From positions 57,845,666 to 57,909,665 of the forward strand of contig NC_052018.1 in NCBI RefSeq assembly GCF_015832195.1: 64,000 bases of DNA. Reading direction: 5' to 3'. Numbering within the stretch: the stretch's first letter is position 1; each line of letters opens with the position of its first letter. The DNA comes from Motacilla alba alba. Lineage: Eukaryota; Chordata; Aves; Passeriformes; Motacillidae. A program made the position numbers and the translations under genes. Shown here one piece after another: positions 1 through 14,100 of the stretch. Under the pieces are notes generated by a model that worked only from the letters and a program-made list of their open reading frames with translations, did not search any database and had not been told where the DNA came from.

Positions 1-3000
1 GCCTGTAAACAGGACTTTAGTGTGCTAAATAATACGTCGCAGGATCTGTTAACTCAAACTGCCTGCACTCATTGCCAGCTGAGATCATGCAAATGAATGC
101 AGCTTGTTCTTGACCTAGGAGCTATGTTTAGTGTTCAGGGTAACCTAATCATGTATTCAAGCAAGTAGATGGCATATTCACAGACACAATATGAAATTAC
201 AGCTGCAGTTTGTTAGAATCTATGTCTCTGTGTGTGTATGTTTCAGTATCGTGTTTCTAAATTCTCCAGTGTTTTGGCTTTTAGCAGATAATTCTGGAAA
301 CTTGTTCACTCCAAAAATGCAAGATGAGGAAGAATAAAAAGTGGGAAAGTGATGAAATACAATTCTGCTTTTAACAAGAAGTGTGTTGGATTTTGAATGC
401 TGGAAAATTTAAAATCAGTACTTTTCTCCTAACAGTAATAGATTGTTCTGTGATGAGCTACCTTTTCCAGTAAGGTAAAAATGGAGAAAAACAAAAATGT
501 ATTGTGTTTCTTTTTACTGTGTCCCTTGAGCTGCAAGATGCTTAAAAGCTAAGAAAAAAGAAAAATAAAAAATAGAGGAAAGATACAGGGAAGGATAAGA
601 GGGGAAAATACCCCTATGTTGATGCCCTGAATTTCTGACAGTCCAAGGTAAAGTCATAGTTGAGACAGTTGTCATGTATTGGTCATGTCATTACACAGCT
701 CCTGATTGGGATTGTCTTGTATGAGTCTGTAGTGGATTATGAGAGTTTGTAGTGGGGGATTCCTCAGTCTGTTTGTGTCTTTGTTCAGTCATTTTAGCTT
801 CATAGTGATCTCTGTGCTTTTGTATTTGGAAGCTCCAGTCCCAACCCAAGAATGCCACTGCAACATTTTCATAACCTCATCTCGATGTGGTGACAGCAGT
901 TGCAACACTTCTGTGCTCAGAAATACATTTCTGACAATTGTACTCCAGGATGGGAGACTTACATAGGTGGGAACTCAGTTGCCCATGGCCTCCATAGCCT
1001 GGCTTTGCATGTGGATCACACAAGTTATGAACTCATTAAAATCTTTGAATCTGCTGATACCTACGAGTTGAATGTAGGGTTTGGAAAAGAATTGTCACGT
1101 ATGCAGTAAAGTTCTTGCTGGAGTCACAGTGGCTGGTGTAGCTGTGAGGAGGTTACAGCTGGTGCAGTGTATGTCTCCCTGTTTGTTTGTTTTCTCTTTG
1201 GGAGACCTCGTGTAGCTTTCCCACAGTAACAGCTCTGCTGTAAGCTAATGTGATGTATAACAAACAAACAAAAAGTCTGCATATCCTTATCTTTGTTTTG
1301 ATATACATAAAGAGAGAAGGCTTTCCAGTGTTATGGAAAACTTATTTTGCCAAGGAGCTGATGACTGCTTGGTAGGTGGCAAAGTTTAAGGTGGAAAATT
1401 ATTTTGGGGTTTCTGTGTTTTGATTGAAAACATACTAAAGAAATTTGAAGAATAATGCAAATGGCTGTTAAAGTCTCTTGAAGTTCATTAAAATTTATTG
1501 CATTTTAAAGGAGATTTTTCCTTAATTTGCATAAGGTTAAAGCACAGCATTGCACAATTGAGCTAAAGTTAGCCATTGGCAGCTGTAATTTTATACCCAT
1601 GTGAGCGAGTGACCTAAGCTGCAAGAGTGTAGGCTCAGTAGTGTAGCCAGCAAAAACAGCTCAATGTCCACAAAACAGATTAAGTGGATTATTTTATTTA
1701 TAAACCCCAATCAAAGTAGAGCAGGTACAAAAGGGAAGATATTTAAAATAAGCTTTCAAAGGGAAATTATCGGAATAAAATTTTCTTTAAATTTCAGGCA
1801 GCTTTTTTTCTTCTTTTAACTAATGTTTAAAGCTGGGATTTTGGTAACTGTTGAAACTAATAAATAACTGTTTAGCTCTTGAGGATTCCTGTCAGTTTAA
1901 TCAAAGAGCAGTGGTGTGTTTCTCTTTGTGCTTTCTGGAAAAAGGTCTGTCTCGTAGAAAACTCTGAGTGCTTTCTGGTTCATATTACAGTGTCATGTTA
2001 GAATAGGCCAGTCAAGTTACCAGAGCATTTCAGTAACATGACACTTGACTGTGTGTTGTTGCCTTCTGTGACAAGTAGATATTATTCTTTATGCTGCCAA
2101 CATGCATTCTGGTTATGCATTTGTCAATTGCAATTTCATTTCCTTTGCTGGATAGGAGGCTGCATCTTTGATTTTACTGGTTTCATAAGAGTTGTGAAGA
2201 GTCCCTGTGTTGCTGTGCGTGCCAGATCAGCCACCTGCCACATTTGAGCTGAACCAAGTAAATAACTAGGGATGGTGTCTCTGAATTCTCTTGAGTGTGA
2301 ACTTCATACGCCTGATGCTCAAAAATAGAGGTAGCCACCAACAGGATGCCCTGCAAATGCAAAATTTTCTGTTAGTAGTGCAGCCATTGTGTGCACGGAG
2401 TTTTTTGGAAAGCTCTTTACTGGCAACTTCCAGTAAGCAATTATAAGTGTCTCTTTCATAGTAGAATACTCTTCTTTTGGGTGTTTCATTACTGTTTTTT
2501 CTTTTTGTTTTGTTGTTGTTGTTTTTAAATAATTGATTTCTTCAAGAGTTGTTACCTTGTTAAGTCTTTGAACACAGAAATGCCTCAGGATTACTTATAT
2601 ATGCCTTAAATCTGGTTTTAATGCACAGGAATAAGAGGATCAAGTAAATGAGATTAGGACAATAGATGAAAGTGAGATAGTAGGAGAACAAGGGGTAAGG
2701 AGAAACCATGCTAAGAATTATTTGAATGAGTTTGGGGAAACCAGTGTTAGAAGAGTAGTCAGAAGGTGAAACTGGTAGTAAAAGTGAGTTAACCTGGCTG
2801 TGGTGCTCTGAAAGAAACACATCTGTACAAAAGTAAGGATCCTGGGACAAAAAGGAGGTGAGAAAAAGAGTGGTGGGAAAAAAGGAAGCTATCTGTGTGG
2901 CAAAAGTAAAACCCTGAGGGCTCCCTGTCCTGACAATGCAGAGATTAAAAGAACCCTTTCTTCTAGGAACTGCAAACTTGAAAGTAAAAGACATGAAGTA

Positions 3001-5042
3001 GCATTCTGTGCTCTTGCAGTAGATCAGAAGGAAATAAGAAGGCCTAGTATGGATAAAAAAAATGACAGGGACCAAAACTGCTTTTGAGTGTAGATAAAGG
3101 ATATGCTCTAAATCTCCCACCTTTTTTTGTCTCTACATAGATATTTTGCTAGTGTTCTATGAATTCTTTTTAAAGTCAAAGAAGTGCCATTCTAGGAGAA
3201 TGAAATAATCTAGGATAATGAATAGTAAGTTACTGATGATGTTTTAGAATCTGATGGTTGGTGAACACAATGTTATAAAATGTGGGAGAAAATTGCTAAA
3301 ATCGAGTGCCCAAATAAGTGGCCCATGGTCACATAAGAGTAGTTCAAATGAAGAATTCAGGGAATGTATTATAGATGTGCTTAACCCCATTGATTTCACT
3401 GACACTTTAGTTAAAAGACTACTTTTCTTATTTTTTTTTTCCCTAGAGCAATATAAAGATGTTGATTTGACTTGCTTCCAAACTGCCCAAATTTTTCCAG
3501 ACATGTCTATCCAGGACATCTTTTTGAAAGTAAAAGCCAAGGATCTGATGATGCTGTAAAAGACAGATTTATGAAAAGTTAACATTTTTAATCTATTTTC
3601 TTTTGTGGGATGAAGAAGGGCTTTTGCCAGTCTGTGAACTGACTGAACTAAGCTGATTCTTACAATTACTCTAATGTTTTTGTGCCATTTGAATTGTGAT
3701 CTGAGGATAGCAATATCTTGCAAAAATTTCTAGTTGGGGAAGGAAGTGTTTCTAATTAGAGCTAGATGTTTCAGCTCAAGTTTTGAAAAGGTCACAAGAT
3801 AAGGGTTCCCCTTTGACTAGATCCATGTGCCTGCTTGTATTTCCTTCGGAATGAACACTAGTTTTTAACATCAGCTTCACTAAAGTACTTCTCTGCAGGT
3901 AGAAAAGGCACCAAAGACATGAATGGTTACTCTTTTCCAAAAAGGAAGATTTGTGTGAGAGTGGTGTGAATGGAAAAAGGATTGGGGCTTTCTTCTTTTG
4001 CCAATCAGAAAAAGAAATGCTGCCTCAAGAGAATCGTTGAAGTGCATTTTGGAGCCATGAGATGTGTTCATACATCAAGAAAGAAAAACAGAAAGAGAAG
4101 AAAAACCCTAGCACCCCACACGCACTTATGAGGTGGATCATAAACAAATGTCCTGATGTTGAAAGTAGGCAGAGAATCATTTAAACTGAGGTGTCTCTCA
4201 TTCACTGAAGGCTGATGAAGTCTTCTACTTGCAAAATCAGCTGTCATTGTCCCTTCATTAAAGGGGCAAGAATAGAGTCTTCTCTAGGGACAAGAATAGA
4301 GTGGAGGTTAGAGTTTCTGATTTGAGTTTGTGGGTATTTTTAAAATTCTGTCCTGTTTCAGTCATGATCTAAATATGGGAGCTGTAGCATGAGGCTTTTG
4401 AATTTTTGTATGGACTGTGATAGTCCTTGTCCCCTATTACCCTTAAATCTCTGAAACAAAAGTGTACAATGAATAATGTTCAATTGAATATATTGGATTT
4501 TGTGTTCTGTTTTATTTAAAAAGCAGTTGATCTGTCGTTGTTGAGGGTTATGGTGACATGGAAGCTGGAGAGGCATAGCTGAGTTCTACAAACAAAAGTG
4601 TTGGTTATTTAACTTAAAATATTCTATTATTTCATTCAAAGTTTGAACAGTGGGAATAAAAGATCTCATGCATTACTGCAGAAAAACATTAATACATGCT
4701 TAGAGTATCGTGATGGATAGTTTGTTAATGAAACTGGTGAGACTTTTGTGCTGTAATAAAAATGTCTAAATTCAATATATTCTTTTTAGAACTTTTGCCA
4801 AAATAATCTTCTCTTTTTCTGCTATCATAGTAAATTGCTTAAATAGAAGACACATGTATATTAGCATTCCAGCTTGAGCTAGGGGCTAACATTGTGGCAG
4901 TATTTTTGTGAAGATAAAGTAATCTTATTGAAATTTGCTGTACAAATATTCTTCATTGAAATCAAAAGCTCTAAGTTCTGATATCCTTAGCCAGGCTGAC
5001 ATCAGCAAAGAATTTGATTAATCTTTTTTCTTGTTTTGCTAG
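1..5042 (+). other. MTHFD1L: Upstream MTHFD1L intron (partial), no exon seen
   Basis: This is AT-rich non-coding sequence ending in the acceptor of exon a. I looked for the preceding coding block, which should end GKYV-V-G just before a donor, and did not find it. The open frames here (including 186 codons on the minus strand at 2560-3120 and overlapping frames at 3244-3723) have no recognisable domain, no splice context and low-complexity hydrophobic content. A short TTG run lies at 2510-2526, and a direct repeat of CAAGAATAGAGT at 4267-4278 and 4291-4302. Confidence 0.8.
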
Positions 5043-5179
5043 AATAACCCCTACACCCCTAGGAGAGGGGAAAAGCACAGTCACAGTTGGTCTCGTTCAG
5101 GCGCTTACTGCACACCTTAAAATTAATTCATTTGCTTGTCTGAGACAACCTTCTCAAGGACCTACTTTTGGAGTGAAAG
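5043..5179 (+). CDS. MTHFD1L: MTHFD1L exon a: ATP-binding loop
   Basis: This 137-base exon follows a TTTTGCTAG acceptor and ends at AAAG|GTACAT. One leading base completes a glycine codon; the frame then reads [16 protein letters not shown], the nucleotide-binding loop of the ligase, followed by a helix and the [12 protein letters not shown] strand. The last base is the first base of a glycine codon completed in the next exon (phase 1 intron), so signature 1 is split across the junction. The intron before it is phase 2. KINSF and ACLRQ favour MTHFD1L over MTHFD1. Confidence 0.97.
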
Positions 5180-8100
5180 GTACATAATATTTGCAGAACC
5201 AATGGCCTCTTTCAGATTAAAAGGAAATACTGCTTTTCTGCTTTTCTAAATTTATTTCTTCTTTTTTACTTTCTTAATTGCTTCACTCAGTGGGTTGTCC
5301 CAGTAGTAGCATATTTGATTTTTTAATACATATGTAACTAATAGATTAAGTTTCTTGCACATGACTTCCTGTGCAAGGTTCATACCTATGTTCCTGCACT
5401 TAACATGTACTGATAATGCAGATCAAGCCTAAACATAATGAAAGGCAGAGGGATGTAATTAGCCATGAGGAATTTTGTGAGTACACACCCTTCCAGCCAC
5501 CCCTCTACTTGGGGACTCTTTAAATATGTTTCTAAATATTGTTGTCTAATTACTCCTTGAGAAAGGGTCCACATTGGATATTCACAAGCAATACAAGGAA
5601 TTTAGCAGTTGTGGTTCAGTTGTGTCAGCAGCACACATTTGGCTAGGTCTGAACCTCTTCTCTCTGTTCTCCTGAGCTGTTGCCTCTAATCGTGGGCTGC
5701 TGCCTTTTTGCCTAGAAACTCTGTAGGAGCCTGAGGGCCAGGTAAGACCCAGCCAGATTTCAAGCCCATCTTCAATGCTGATGATAGGAAGTAATGCAAT
5801 GTCTTTTTTGCCATTTCTCAGCTGAAATTGGTGCCTAGCTGGGCAAGCACTCCCCATCTACTCTGCTTTGCTTTGCTGAAGTTTAAGTTAACAAGTTTGG
5901 TTTCAGCTGGAAGGCTTCTGGTGCTTGGTGCTCCTCAGCTAAGACTGGTGCATGTGAGTGCTTTAATCCCTCCACTCAGCTTGTGCATAGGCAACAGCAA
6001 ATTTCTTTGCCTGTACCATGAGAGGTAGAGGGGAAGGAGTGCTCAGGCGAGGGTGTGAAGGTTTCATTCAGAAGCAGTGCTTGCTTGTGACTGCTTTGTC
6101 TTTCCACCCAGCAGCTGCATGTGCATGACTGTGTCCTAAATCTGGGCAGGAGCAGAGGGTATCCCTTATACAGCCAGAGCCTGCACCACCTATCACTTGT
6201 AGACTTTCATTTCAGAGCAAGAATTCCCTTTTTGCTACCTGCTGAAAATAAAAATTAAAAAAAAAAAAAGCCATCAAGATTAAGGAAGTCATGTTTATTT
6301 GGGTGCATCACTGATCTAATAGAAATCAAAATGCCAAAAAATGTGTCATCATTGCTGTATGTTTCATTTTGTGTGTTTAAAGATGTTGGTTTTTTCCAAA
6401 ACTCATGTGACCGTGTGCTTCCCTGTGCAGGTGGAGCAGCCGGAGGTGGATATGCTCAAGTGATCCCCATGGAGGAGGTGAGACAGCCTCAGCTTGCAGT
6501 CTGTGAGGTGTTAATGGGCATGATGGTATTCATGGCTGAAGATTGACTTGATGATTTTGGAGGTTTTTTCCGACCCTAATGATTCTATGACATTCACAGT
6601 GCTTGTTTGGAAATGTGTGGCAGTTTCACCCCAAGAGGGTCTAATTTAGAGCTCAGTAAAACATCTCTGTGGCTAGAACTGGTGAGGAACCACCTTGACC
6701 ATGCACAGCTGGTCCAAGCAGAGTCCTAATGTCAGCCCTGAAGTCAGCCCATTAAAACTGACCTTCCAACTCCTTCTGTCAGACACATAAAAAATACTTT
6801 ACCTGTGTAACATGAGTCTTAATTTGAGATGCTCATTTCAGAGTTTTCACAAAACTTTGTTTGTTAAATTTTGTATCAGCAAAGTTCATGCCTATGATGT
6901 TAGGGGCTGCTTTCCTGCAGCTAATAGAAAGCTGGCCTATGGCCCCAAAGCCAGGCTGCATGCTGTGCTCTGGGGCACATTGAGCAGTAATCCACACCTC
7001 TGGTCCAGGCCAGCTCATGGTTAGTAATGCTAAACTGATTCCGTATTAATGATGTGGAACTCTTACTCTTGGCTTCTCATTCTTGTATCATTTAGCAAAG
7101 AATGAAGATGTTCTTGGCTTTGTTTGCCTACAGTTAGAGTAGTTTACTGTAAGTAAGCAGGTCCTTCATATGTCCCAGTGTATTTTCACCTGGAATTCTT
7201 TAGCCTACCCTGACAGCTGACTAATCAGAGCTGCAGTCTCGAGATAGCCACGATTTGTGCTGCTAATTTGTCTTAGTGAATTGAATTAGATATTTTCTTA
7301 TAAAAATATCCTGTTGTTTCCCTCTTCTAGTTCAATCTTCATTTGACTGGAGATATTCATGCTATAACTGCTGCAAATAATTTGCTGGCTGCTGCTATTG
7401 ATGCTAGGATCTTGCATGAGAATACTCAATCTGATAAGGTGAGAATTATTTTCTCCTATCCAGATGACATTTTTTATTTTCAGTTTTTCAATAAACTGCA
7501 TTTCAGAGAAAAACATGTTGTTTTTCATTTTGTATTTTCACCATGTGAACAGTAACTGTTGCTGAAGCCACTTTATGTTCTGCTGGGAAATTTTCCATAT
7601 ACAATGTGTTTTTCTGGCAAATAGCTATCATAAGGTAGTCTTTAAGATAAGGATCCCATGCCCAGAACATTGACAACTATTTCTGACTAAACTATTTCTG
7701 ACTATTTCTGTACTAAATAGTGTCATAAAGCATGTTTTCTCTACCTGTAATCCCATTCTTTTCAGTAATTTGAAGACTCATTTCAAAGTTACAAATTATT
7801 ATTTCTGATGTGTGGTTGGGTATGATGTACCTTAAGAAGAAGGAATTATGGGGAAAATAATCTAGATCCTTGTCCCTCTGCTAAATATATTGCGACCTTA
7901 AACAAATCTTAACTTGGGTCTTTAAAGGGAAGGGAGAAGATCAAAGAAGGAGCTTCTTGTTGTTGTCTGCAGCATTAAAACTGACCAGAGTTGTACCCTT
8001 TGCTTGGTACATTTGTACACAATGTACATTTAGGTCAATGTACTTTTAGGCCAGTTTGGAAATTATAATTGTAGTTTAAATACTTTGGATCTTGGTTAAA

Positions 8101-11100
8101 GTTTTAAAAGGTTCCCAGTTTCAAAACTAATATATAAATTTTTTTGCTGAAACAGAGAAAACCAATTATTTCTGGCAATTGGATTTTAGACTGTTAAATC
8201 ATAGACATGGCTCAGATGCCTTCTCAGAATTGTTTTTGAAGTCTCTAATCAGAAGTCCACAACTTATGTGGTTAGGAAGTTCTTACTGAAATTAGGTGGA
8301 ATAAATTAAAAAAGCATTAGCTTTTTATAACTTTTCCCTTCAACTTCTTGTGTGGTTTTTCTAGTCTTTGTATAATAGGCTGGTTCCGGTAGTTAATGGC
8401 GTGAGAGGATTTTCTGCTATTCAGCTTGCCCGTCTGAGAGTAAGTTGTTAATTCAGTCTCTCCTCTATTATGGTGTCTCTTCATGAAATGTATTCTCTTA
8501 CACAACTTGTTTAACATTATTTGATGTATGGGACTGAGTTTGTATAAACCCCCATAAATATATCAAGTCTAGACTTTTTTTCTGAAAGCATCATCCTTGG
8601 AGTAATAGGATCTGGGTCTGATATTATTTTTATAACTAACATTTTTGCTATTCCTTTCTCCTGAAATAAACCAGTTATGTTTTTAAATGCTGTGTCTTTT
8701 CTGTTGAAACATTAGAGTTTTTAAAATACTTTTCCAATTATGGTATAGTCACGTTTGAAAGCTCACATTCTTTGGTTTTGCAATATTTTCTGATTTTGAA
8801 AGTCTAATATAGCATATACTTCTGTGGTTTTATTGATGCCAGTTTGACAGTGTTCTTCCTTCAAGGGGTACATTTGTATGCTCAGTGTATTTTTGCATCC
8901 CATCTTGCTCCCTGAATGCTTCCAGAGGAGCTTCCTGTGCAATTCATGTGTGTTCAACATGTCTGGATTTGAGAGTGCCATTCTGATAAAAACCTAGAGA
9001 GGAACAGAGACCACTAGTGCAGGAGAAAGAGAATATCAGCCTCTCAAATATGACCCCTAAGGACAGCTCCAGTTCTTCTGTGGCCAGTTACATGTTTGTT
9101 GTTGGCTTGTGAGTCCTGACTGACCATGTTTCAGTCATGGGATGGCAATGGGTAGCTGCCTAGTGCACACTTGGAATTCAGGGGTGGAAAGAAGGATAGA
9201 GGTAGTGACAGCTTCTGTTTTGGTGGGGAGGTAAAAGAGTCCTCATAACATTTTAAGCTTTTGTGCTGCTCAGTTGAATGTCAGTCAAATAAAATGAGGA
9301 TGATACCTGCTTGATTCTAAGGCAGAGTCAGGCTCAGAGATTGTTCCATCGGAATTTTGGGATGTTTTCAGTTTGTTCTTGTTTACACTGTTACAGAAAA
9401 CAGGTTAGGGAAAGAGGGGGAGTGTTTGCTTTATTCATAACATACCAACTATCTCTATATTTGAAATGGATTTTTCTCTTCACATGAGCTGCAACTGAGT
9501 AAATAAAAGTTTGGCTTTATAACATTCAAATACATGAATCATAATAATTACCTAATATAATTGAATTCTTTTGCTGTGAATTATTCTCAGTGCAATGATT
9601 CCTTATATCTAACAAGATGTCAGTTGTAAAGAAATCACTGTGGGATCAGGTTGCATTTTTCTTAAAACAGGATTACTAAGATTGAAACGCCTCACATATG
9701 TGGGGTTGATAAGCCAGAGCAGCTACACCATTTGAAACAAATAAGTCATTTCATTGCACTTCTTGAACTATTTATGTAGAGGCTGGGAATAAACAAGACT
9801 AATCCTGAGACTCTAACAGAAGAGGAGATCAGCAAATTTGTGCGCCTTGATATTGACCCATCCACCATAACATGGCAAAGAGGTATGTAGTCAGAAAGCC
9901 TCACTTTATCTTGGATTTAACTTATCTCCTGATTTGCTTAATTTCACCTGAATCAGAGCTGTTTCTGCTCTGACAGCAAGAATAACCAATTTGCAAGTGG
10001 TAAGCGTGGGTTCATAACCAATGCAAGTGCAGCATGTTGCTCTAAACTTGGTCAAGTATCTGCAAAAACTCAAGAGACTTCGGTAAAATTCTGAAAGATA
10101 GGTTTCCTTAAAGACATCCCCAGTCACTCTCACATTAGGTAATACCTCTACAGACATGTGAAAGTGTCTTTTCTGTGCATTTTGCAAATCTTAGCCATTC
10201 TTTTCTTAACTGTGTCTGTTATGGTTCTAGATTATTTGTATTTATTCTTCTTGATTTTGGTCCCTCATCCTCCCAAGCTCAGGGGCCTGGGTAGCTCAAG
10301 AGACTTTAAAGGCTTAAGGGATTATGTGTTTTTGTGATTTTTGAAGTCTCTTGAGTTGTTTGCTTCATTTGGAAAAAGAGATTAAAGATGTGGTGCTGTT
10401 GCCAAGCAAACTGATACTCACTCTGATACCCTTAGACAACTCCCCTCTGCTTTTTCCAGTTCTAGTGCTGGGTCAAATTTCAGTGTTTACCTCAATTTCT
10501 ATACCCATCTTATTTCTTCTTTAGGGAAGTAAACTCTGCATAAAGTTCTGAGCTAAATACCACTGGATTTTATTTTCTTTCTTAGTTCTCAAACACTGAA
10601 GTTATCACTGTTAAATGGAATGTATTGTGATGCTTAGAAAAAAGCATCACATTGAGAAGGGAGGAGTCTTGGCCATGCTTTAGTGTACCCTTTGTGTGCA
10701 TGTCATCTCAGGCTTGGGATATTTTTCTCAAGACAGTTCTGGGGATGTGGCGTAAGATGTTTTTTATTAGTCACACTGTGTATCTGGAAGAGACCTGTAT
10801 TAGGATAAAGAAGTAATATAAATGTTTTGTGTAATATGACTCCTCTTTTTTATCAGCATGGGTTTGGGAGAAGGCAGCATTGCTCAACAGCTGTTAACCT
10901 CAAGGGAGTTATTTAATTAATCTCAAACAATGTTAGTGAAATTTCTATTCCACACAGCTCTATATGATGTACATACCTTAAACATTTTAGGGAAAAAAAA
11001 AACAACTGGATTTAGGAATGGTTTAGATAACTTGGAGAATGTTTTATTTAGGAATGTTTCTGCAGTGCATATGTCTATGAAGCTTGTTACATGAAACAAT

Positions 11101-14100
11101 GATAAATACCAGGGAATTTGAAGGGAAAAAGAGCTAAGCTATCATATCTTCTGAAAATTAATTTCAGTCAGGACCTGTTTCCATAGAAGAATCACAAACT
11201 TTCAGTTCATTGTCAGCTTACACTAACTTGAAAACGTACTATATACTGAAAAGTGGGAAAGCTTCCCTTCTTTGTCTTTCCCTGATTGTCAGATTCTGTT
11301 TACATCTCTAGAGGATAAGGAAGTGAATACATTAAACGTAACATTTATTTGAACCTAAACCTTAGTGAAAGGTTTACTTTGGGTAAAGGAAGAGGGAAGA
11401 TTTGGAGAAGAAAAATTTGTTTTTATGGCAAAACCAGTTGTTTCTCATTTTATTACTACTTAGTGCAGCTATTGGAATCTTCTTGGAGAGTGAGTGCCCT
11501 CAGTGAGAATTGGTCACAGTGACCACAGTAAGTGTCTCAGTGACCACGAGTTGCAGGAGCAGTTACGATTCCATGGTAAGGGTGTTTAGGTTACATGATT
11601 TCACGAGAAAGGTGCAGATAAAAAATCAGCTCACTGGCTGTCCAGGCTGGTGGGAAGGTAAGTTCCTACCCTTAGGAGTGCTTGTGTAGACAGGGAAGAC
11701 ATTTAGGTGTGCTTAAGCTGTGTTGTGAGACTGATCTTCCAAGGAAGAGAAGGGAGAAGTCTGTGCTGGAGAGATCAGCTTGCCATGTGGCTTCCTTGTG
11801 CCATATGGTGCCACAGCTTGGTGCAAGGCTACAGCTTCCATGTACCAGGCTCTGTTCTGTGATTCCTGCCAGCAGTGCAGTATTTTAGAGTATGACTGTG
11901 TATATATAGAAGCCAAAATGAGTTGGCCAAAGCTGTGTTGCACCATCCCTTAAATGGGATTCCTGAAGAAATTAGGGGCCTAAAGACTGAGCAGAGGGAA
12001 AAAGATAGGAGTGGTATTTACAACAGCCCCAAGGGAAATGCCCAAGAAGGGGGAAAGTGACTTAAATCTTGGTTTTCTCCCAGCTCACTCACAACCCTGA
12101 ACGGGGGTTTAATTAATGTTCAAAGTCCCTCTTGTTCTTGCATAATTATGTCATGTTTTTCTGTGCAGACAGAATTATTTTTTTTTAAATTTCTAAAATC
12201 AGCAGGAAAAGTGGAAGGAGCTCACTTACCTTGAGTGCTGACAGCTTCTCTGGAGGTTCCTGGACTCTCCACTTAAAAATGAACAGGACTCAAATCTACC
12301 AGAAGATTGAGTTCATTGCCAAGCTACAGGCTGAACTTATCAAGAGTACCTTGCACCCTTTATTTTAGGGTTGGTGCAAACTTTAACATTTCTAGGACTA
12401 CAGCACCTGTAAGAAAAAGAGAGTATTTTTTCATTGTGTAGGACATGACATGTCCCCTTGTCCTATCACTACCTGCCCTTGTAAAAAGTCTCTCTTTGGA
12501 CCCTTTAGGTACTGGGAGATGCTATCATGTCTCCCAAGAGCCCTCTCTTCTCTAGGCTGAACAGCCCCAGCTCTCTCAGGCTGTCTTCATAACAGGTGCT
12601 CCAGCCTCATGGAGCAGGTGACCATAACAGGTGATCATCCTCATGCTGTGCAGCTGAATGTGGAGTCAGTCAGGTACTGTGATGTGTGTGAAGGATACCT
12701 GTCTGGAGGAACCAATCTGACAGCATAATCATTATTTAAAAGAGGAACTGACTAAGTCTAACCAGCATCATGCAGTCTTAAAATCAGTTCTTAAGAAGTC
12801 AGTGATGAAGCAGACTATTTGAAGTAGATCTGGTGCTTTGTATCTACTAAGACTAATTTTTCTCATGTAGGTAAAATACTAGAGTATGTGAGAATACTAA
12901 GAATCTGTTAGCTTCAAATGCTGTTCAAATAAACTGTATTTGAGTTGTTTCAACCTGTCATCAAATGGTATCAACTAGAAGGGAGCAACCAAGGCAGTGC
13001 CAGTGCTGATATGCAGAAGTGTGGCCATCTGGTTACTCTGTTGGAGCAGCTGAATCTCATATGTGTAACAACAGGTATGCCTGGAAAAAGCCATATTCCT
13101 GAGTCCTTGTTAACACGTTTTGCTTTTGCTGTTCCCTTATTTCAGTGGTGGATACAAATGACAGATTCCTGCGCAAAATAACAGTTGGGCAGGCAAGCAC
13201 GGAGAAGGGCTTTGTCCGTCAGGTATGTAAAGGCATTACTGAATCACTTTCTGGACAGACTTTGCATTAGAGGCTGAGAGGGTTTCTGCAGTTCTTTCAG
13301 CATACTTTGAATTGCAATAATGATGTTTGTTGCTGTTGTATAGTAATCTTGCAGTGAAACTGATCGTCTTAATAAGTAAGTGAATCTGAATTTTCAGAAA
13401 CAGATACCAATGTATATTCTACAATGTGTCAAAAGCACTTAAAAAATCACATTTTGGGGTTTTAACATTGTCCTATGACAAGACACCTTTATGCCCTCAT
13501 AAAGTTGATTTGTATGACTTTTATTTTTTTTTTTAATCTCTGTATCAATTTATGTGGGACACACATAATTCAAATTACATTTAAACTTAATTTTAGAATT
13601 TGTTAAAAAATAAGCTTTTTATTCCGAGTTCTCATTTGCCTGTCATGCATCTCAGCTTTGGAATCTGAGCTGTAAGAACTTGGAGCATGTGCTTGATTTT
13701 GCTGTGTGGGCTTGAAGGGATAGTTCAGCAAATGAGTATGTGCGTACTTTTTAGTGGTGTAAAAAGCTGATCTGCATTACTAAATGAGAGATTATGGAAG
13801 TTTATTAAAGAACTTACTGATAAATTGAAAGCCAGACTTTCCCAACACCATCTGAGCAAGTGTTCCTGGTGTAATGTAGGTGAATGAATTTCTGAAACAA
13901 CCTAGCATGGAACAGCAGCATCAGGAGGAATAAATTCATTGTGGTCATGTGGAGTGGCTCTTAATTTAATGAAGATCTTGTAATCTAACATTCTGGATCT
14001 TGAAATTCATGAGAAAAGACCAAAACATAGTGCTGTATTCTTTGCAGCAGGTAAAGCAAAGCCAAATTGGAGAGAAGAACTTCAAAGAGAAATCATAAAA

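Larger units (their letters stand above)
9883..13145 (+). other. MTHFD1L: MTHFD1L intron e-f
   Basis: This is a 3,263-base phase 1 intron. It holds an antisense CR1 fragment near 12.44-12.61 kb and a set of CTCAAGAGACTT 12-mers near 10.07-10.36 kb. The rest is unremarkable AT-rich sequence. Confidence 0.85.

Noticed and set aside
2560..3120. 186-codon open frame on the minus strand
   Set aside because: No recognisable domain, biased hydrophobic composition, no splice or promoter context; treated as chance.
3244..3723. Overlapping open frames on both strands
   Set aside because: Mutually overlapping, no homology recognised, and not the expected upstream MTHFD1L exon.
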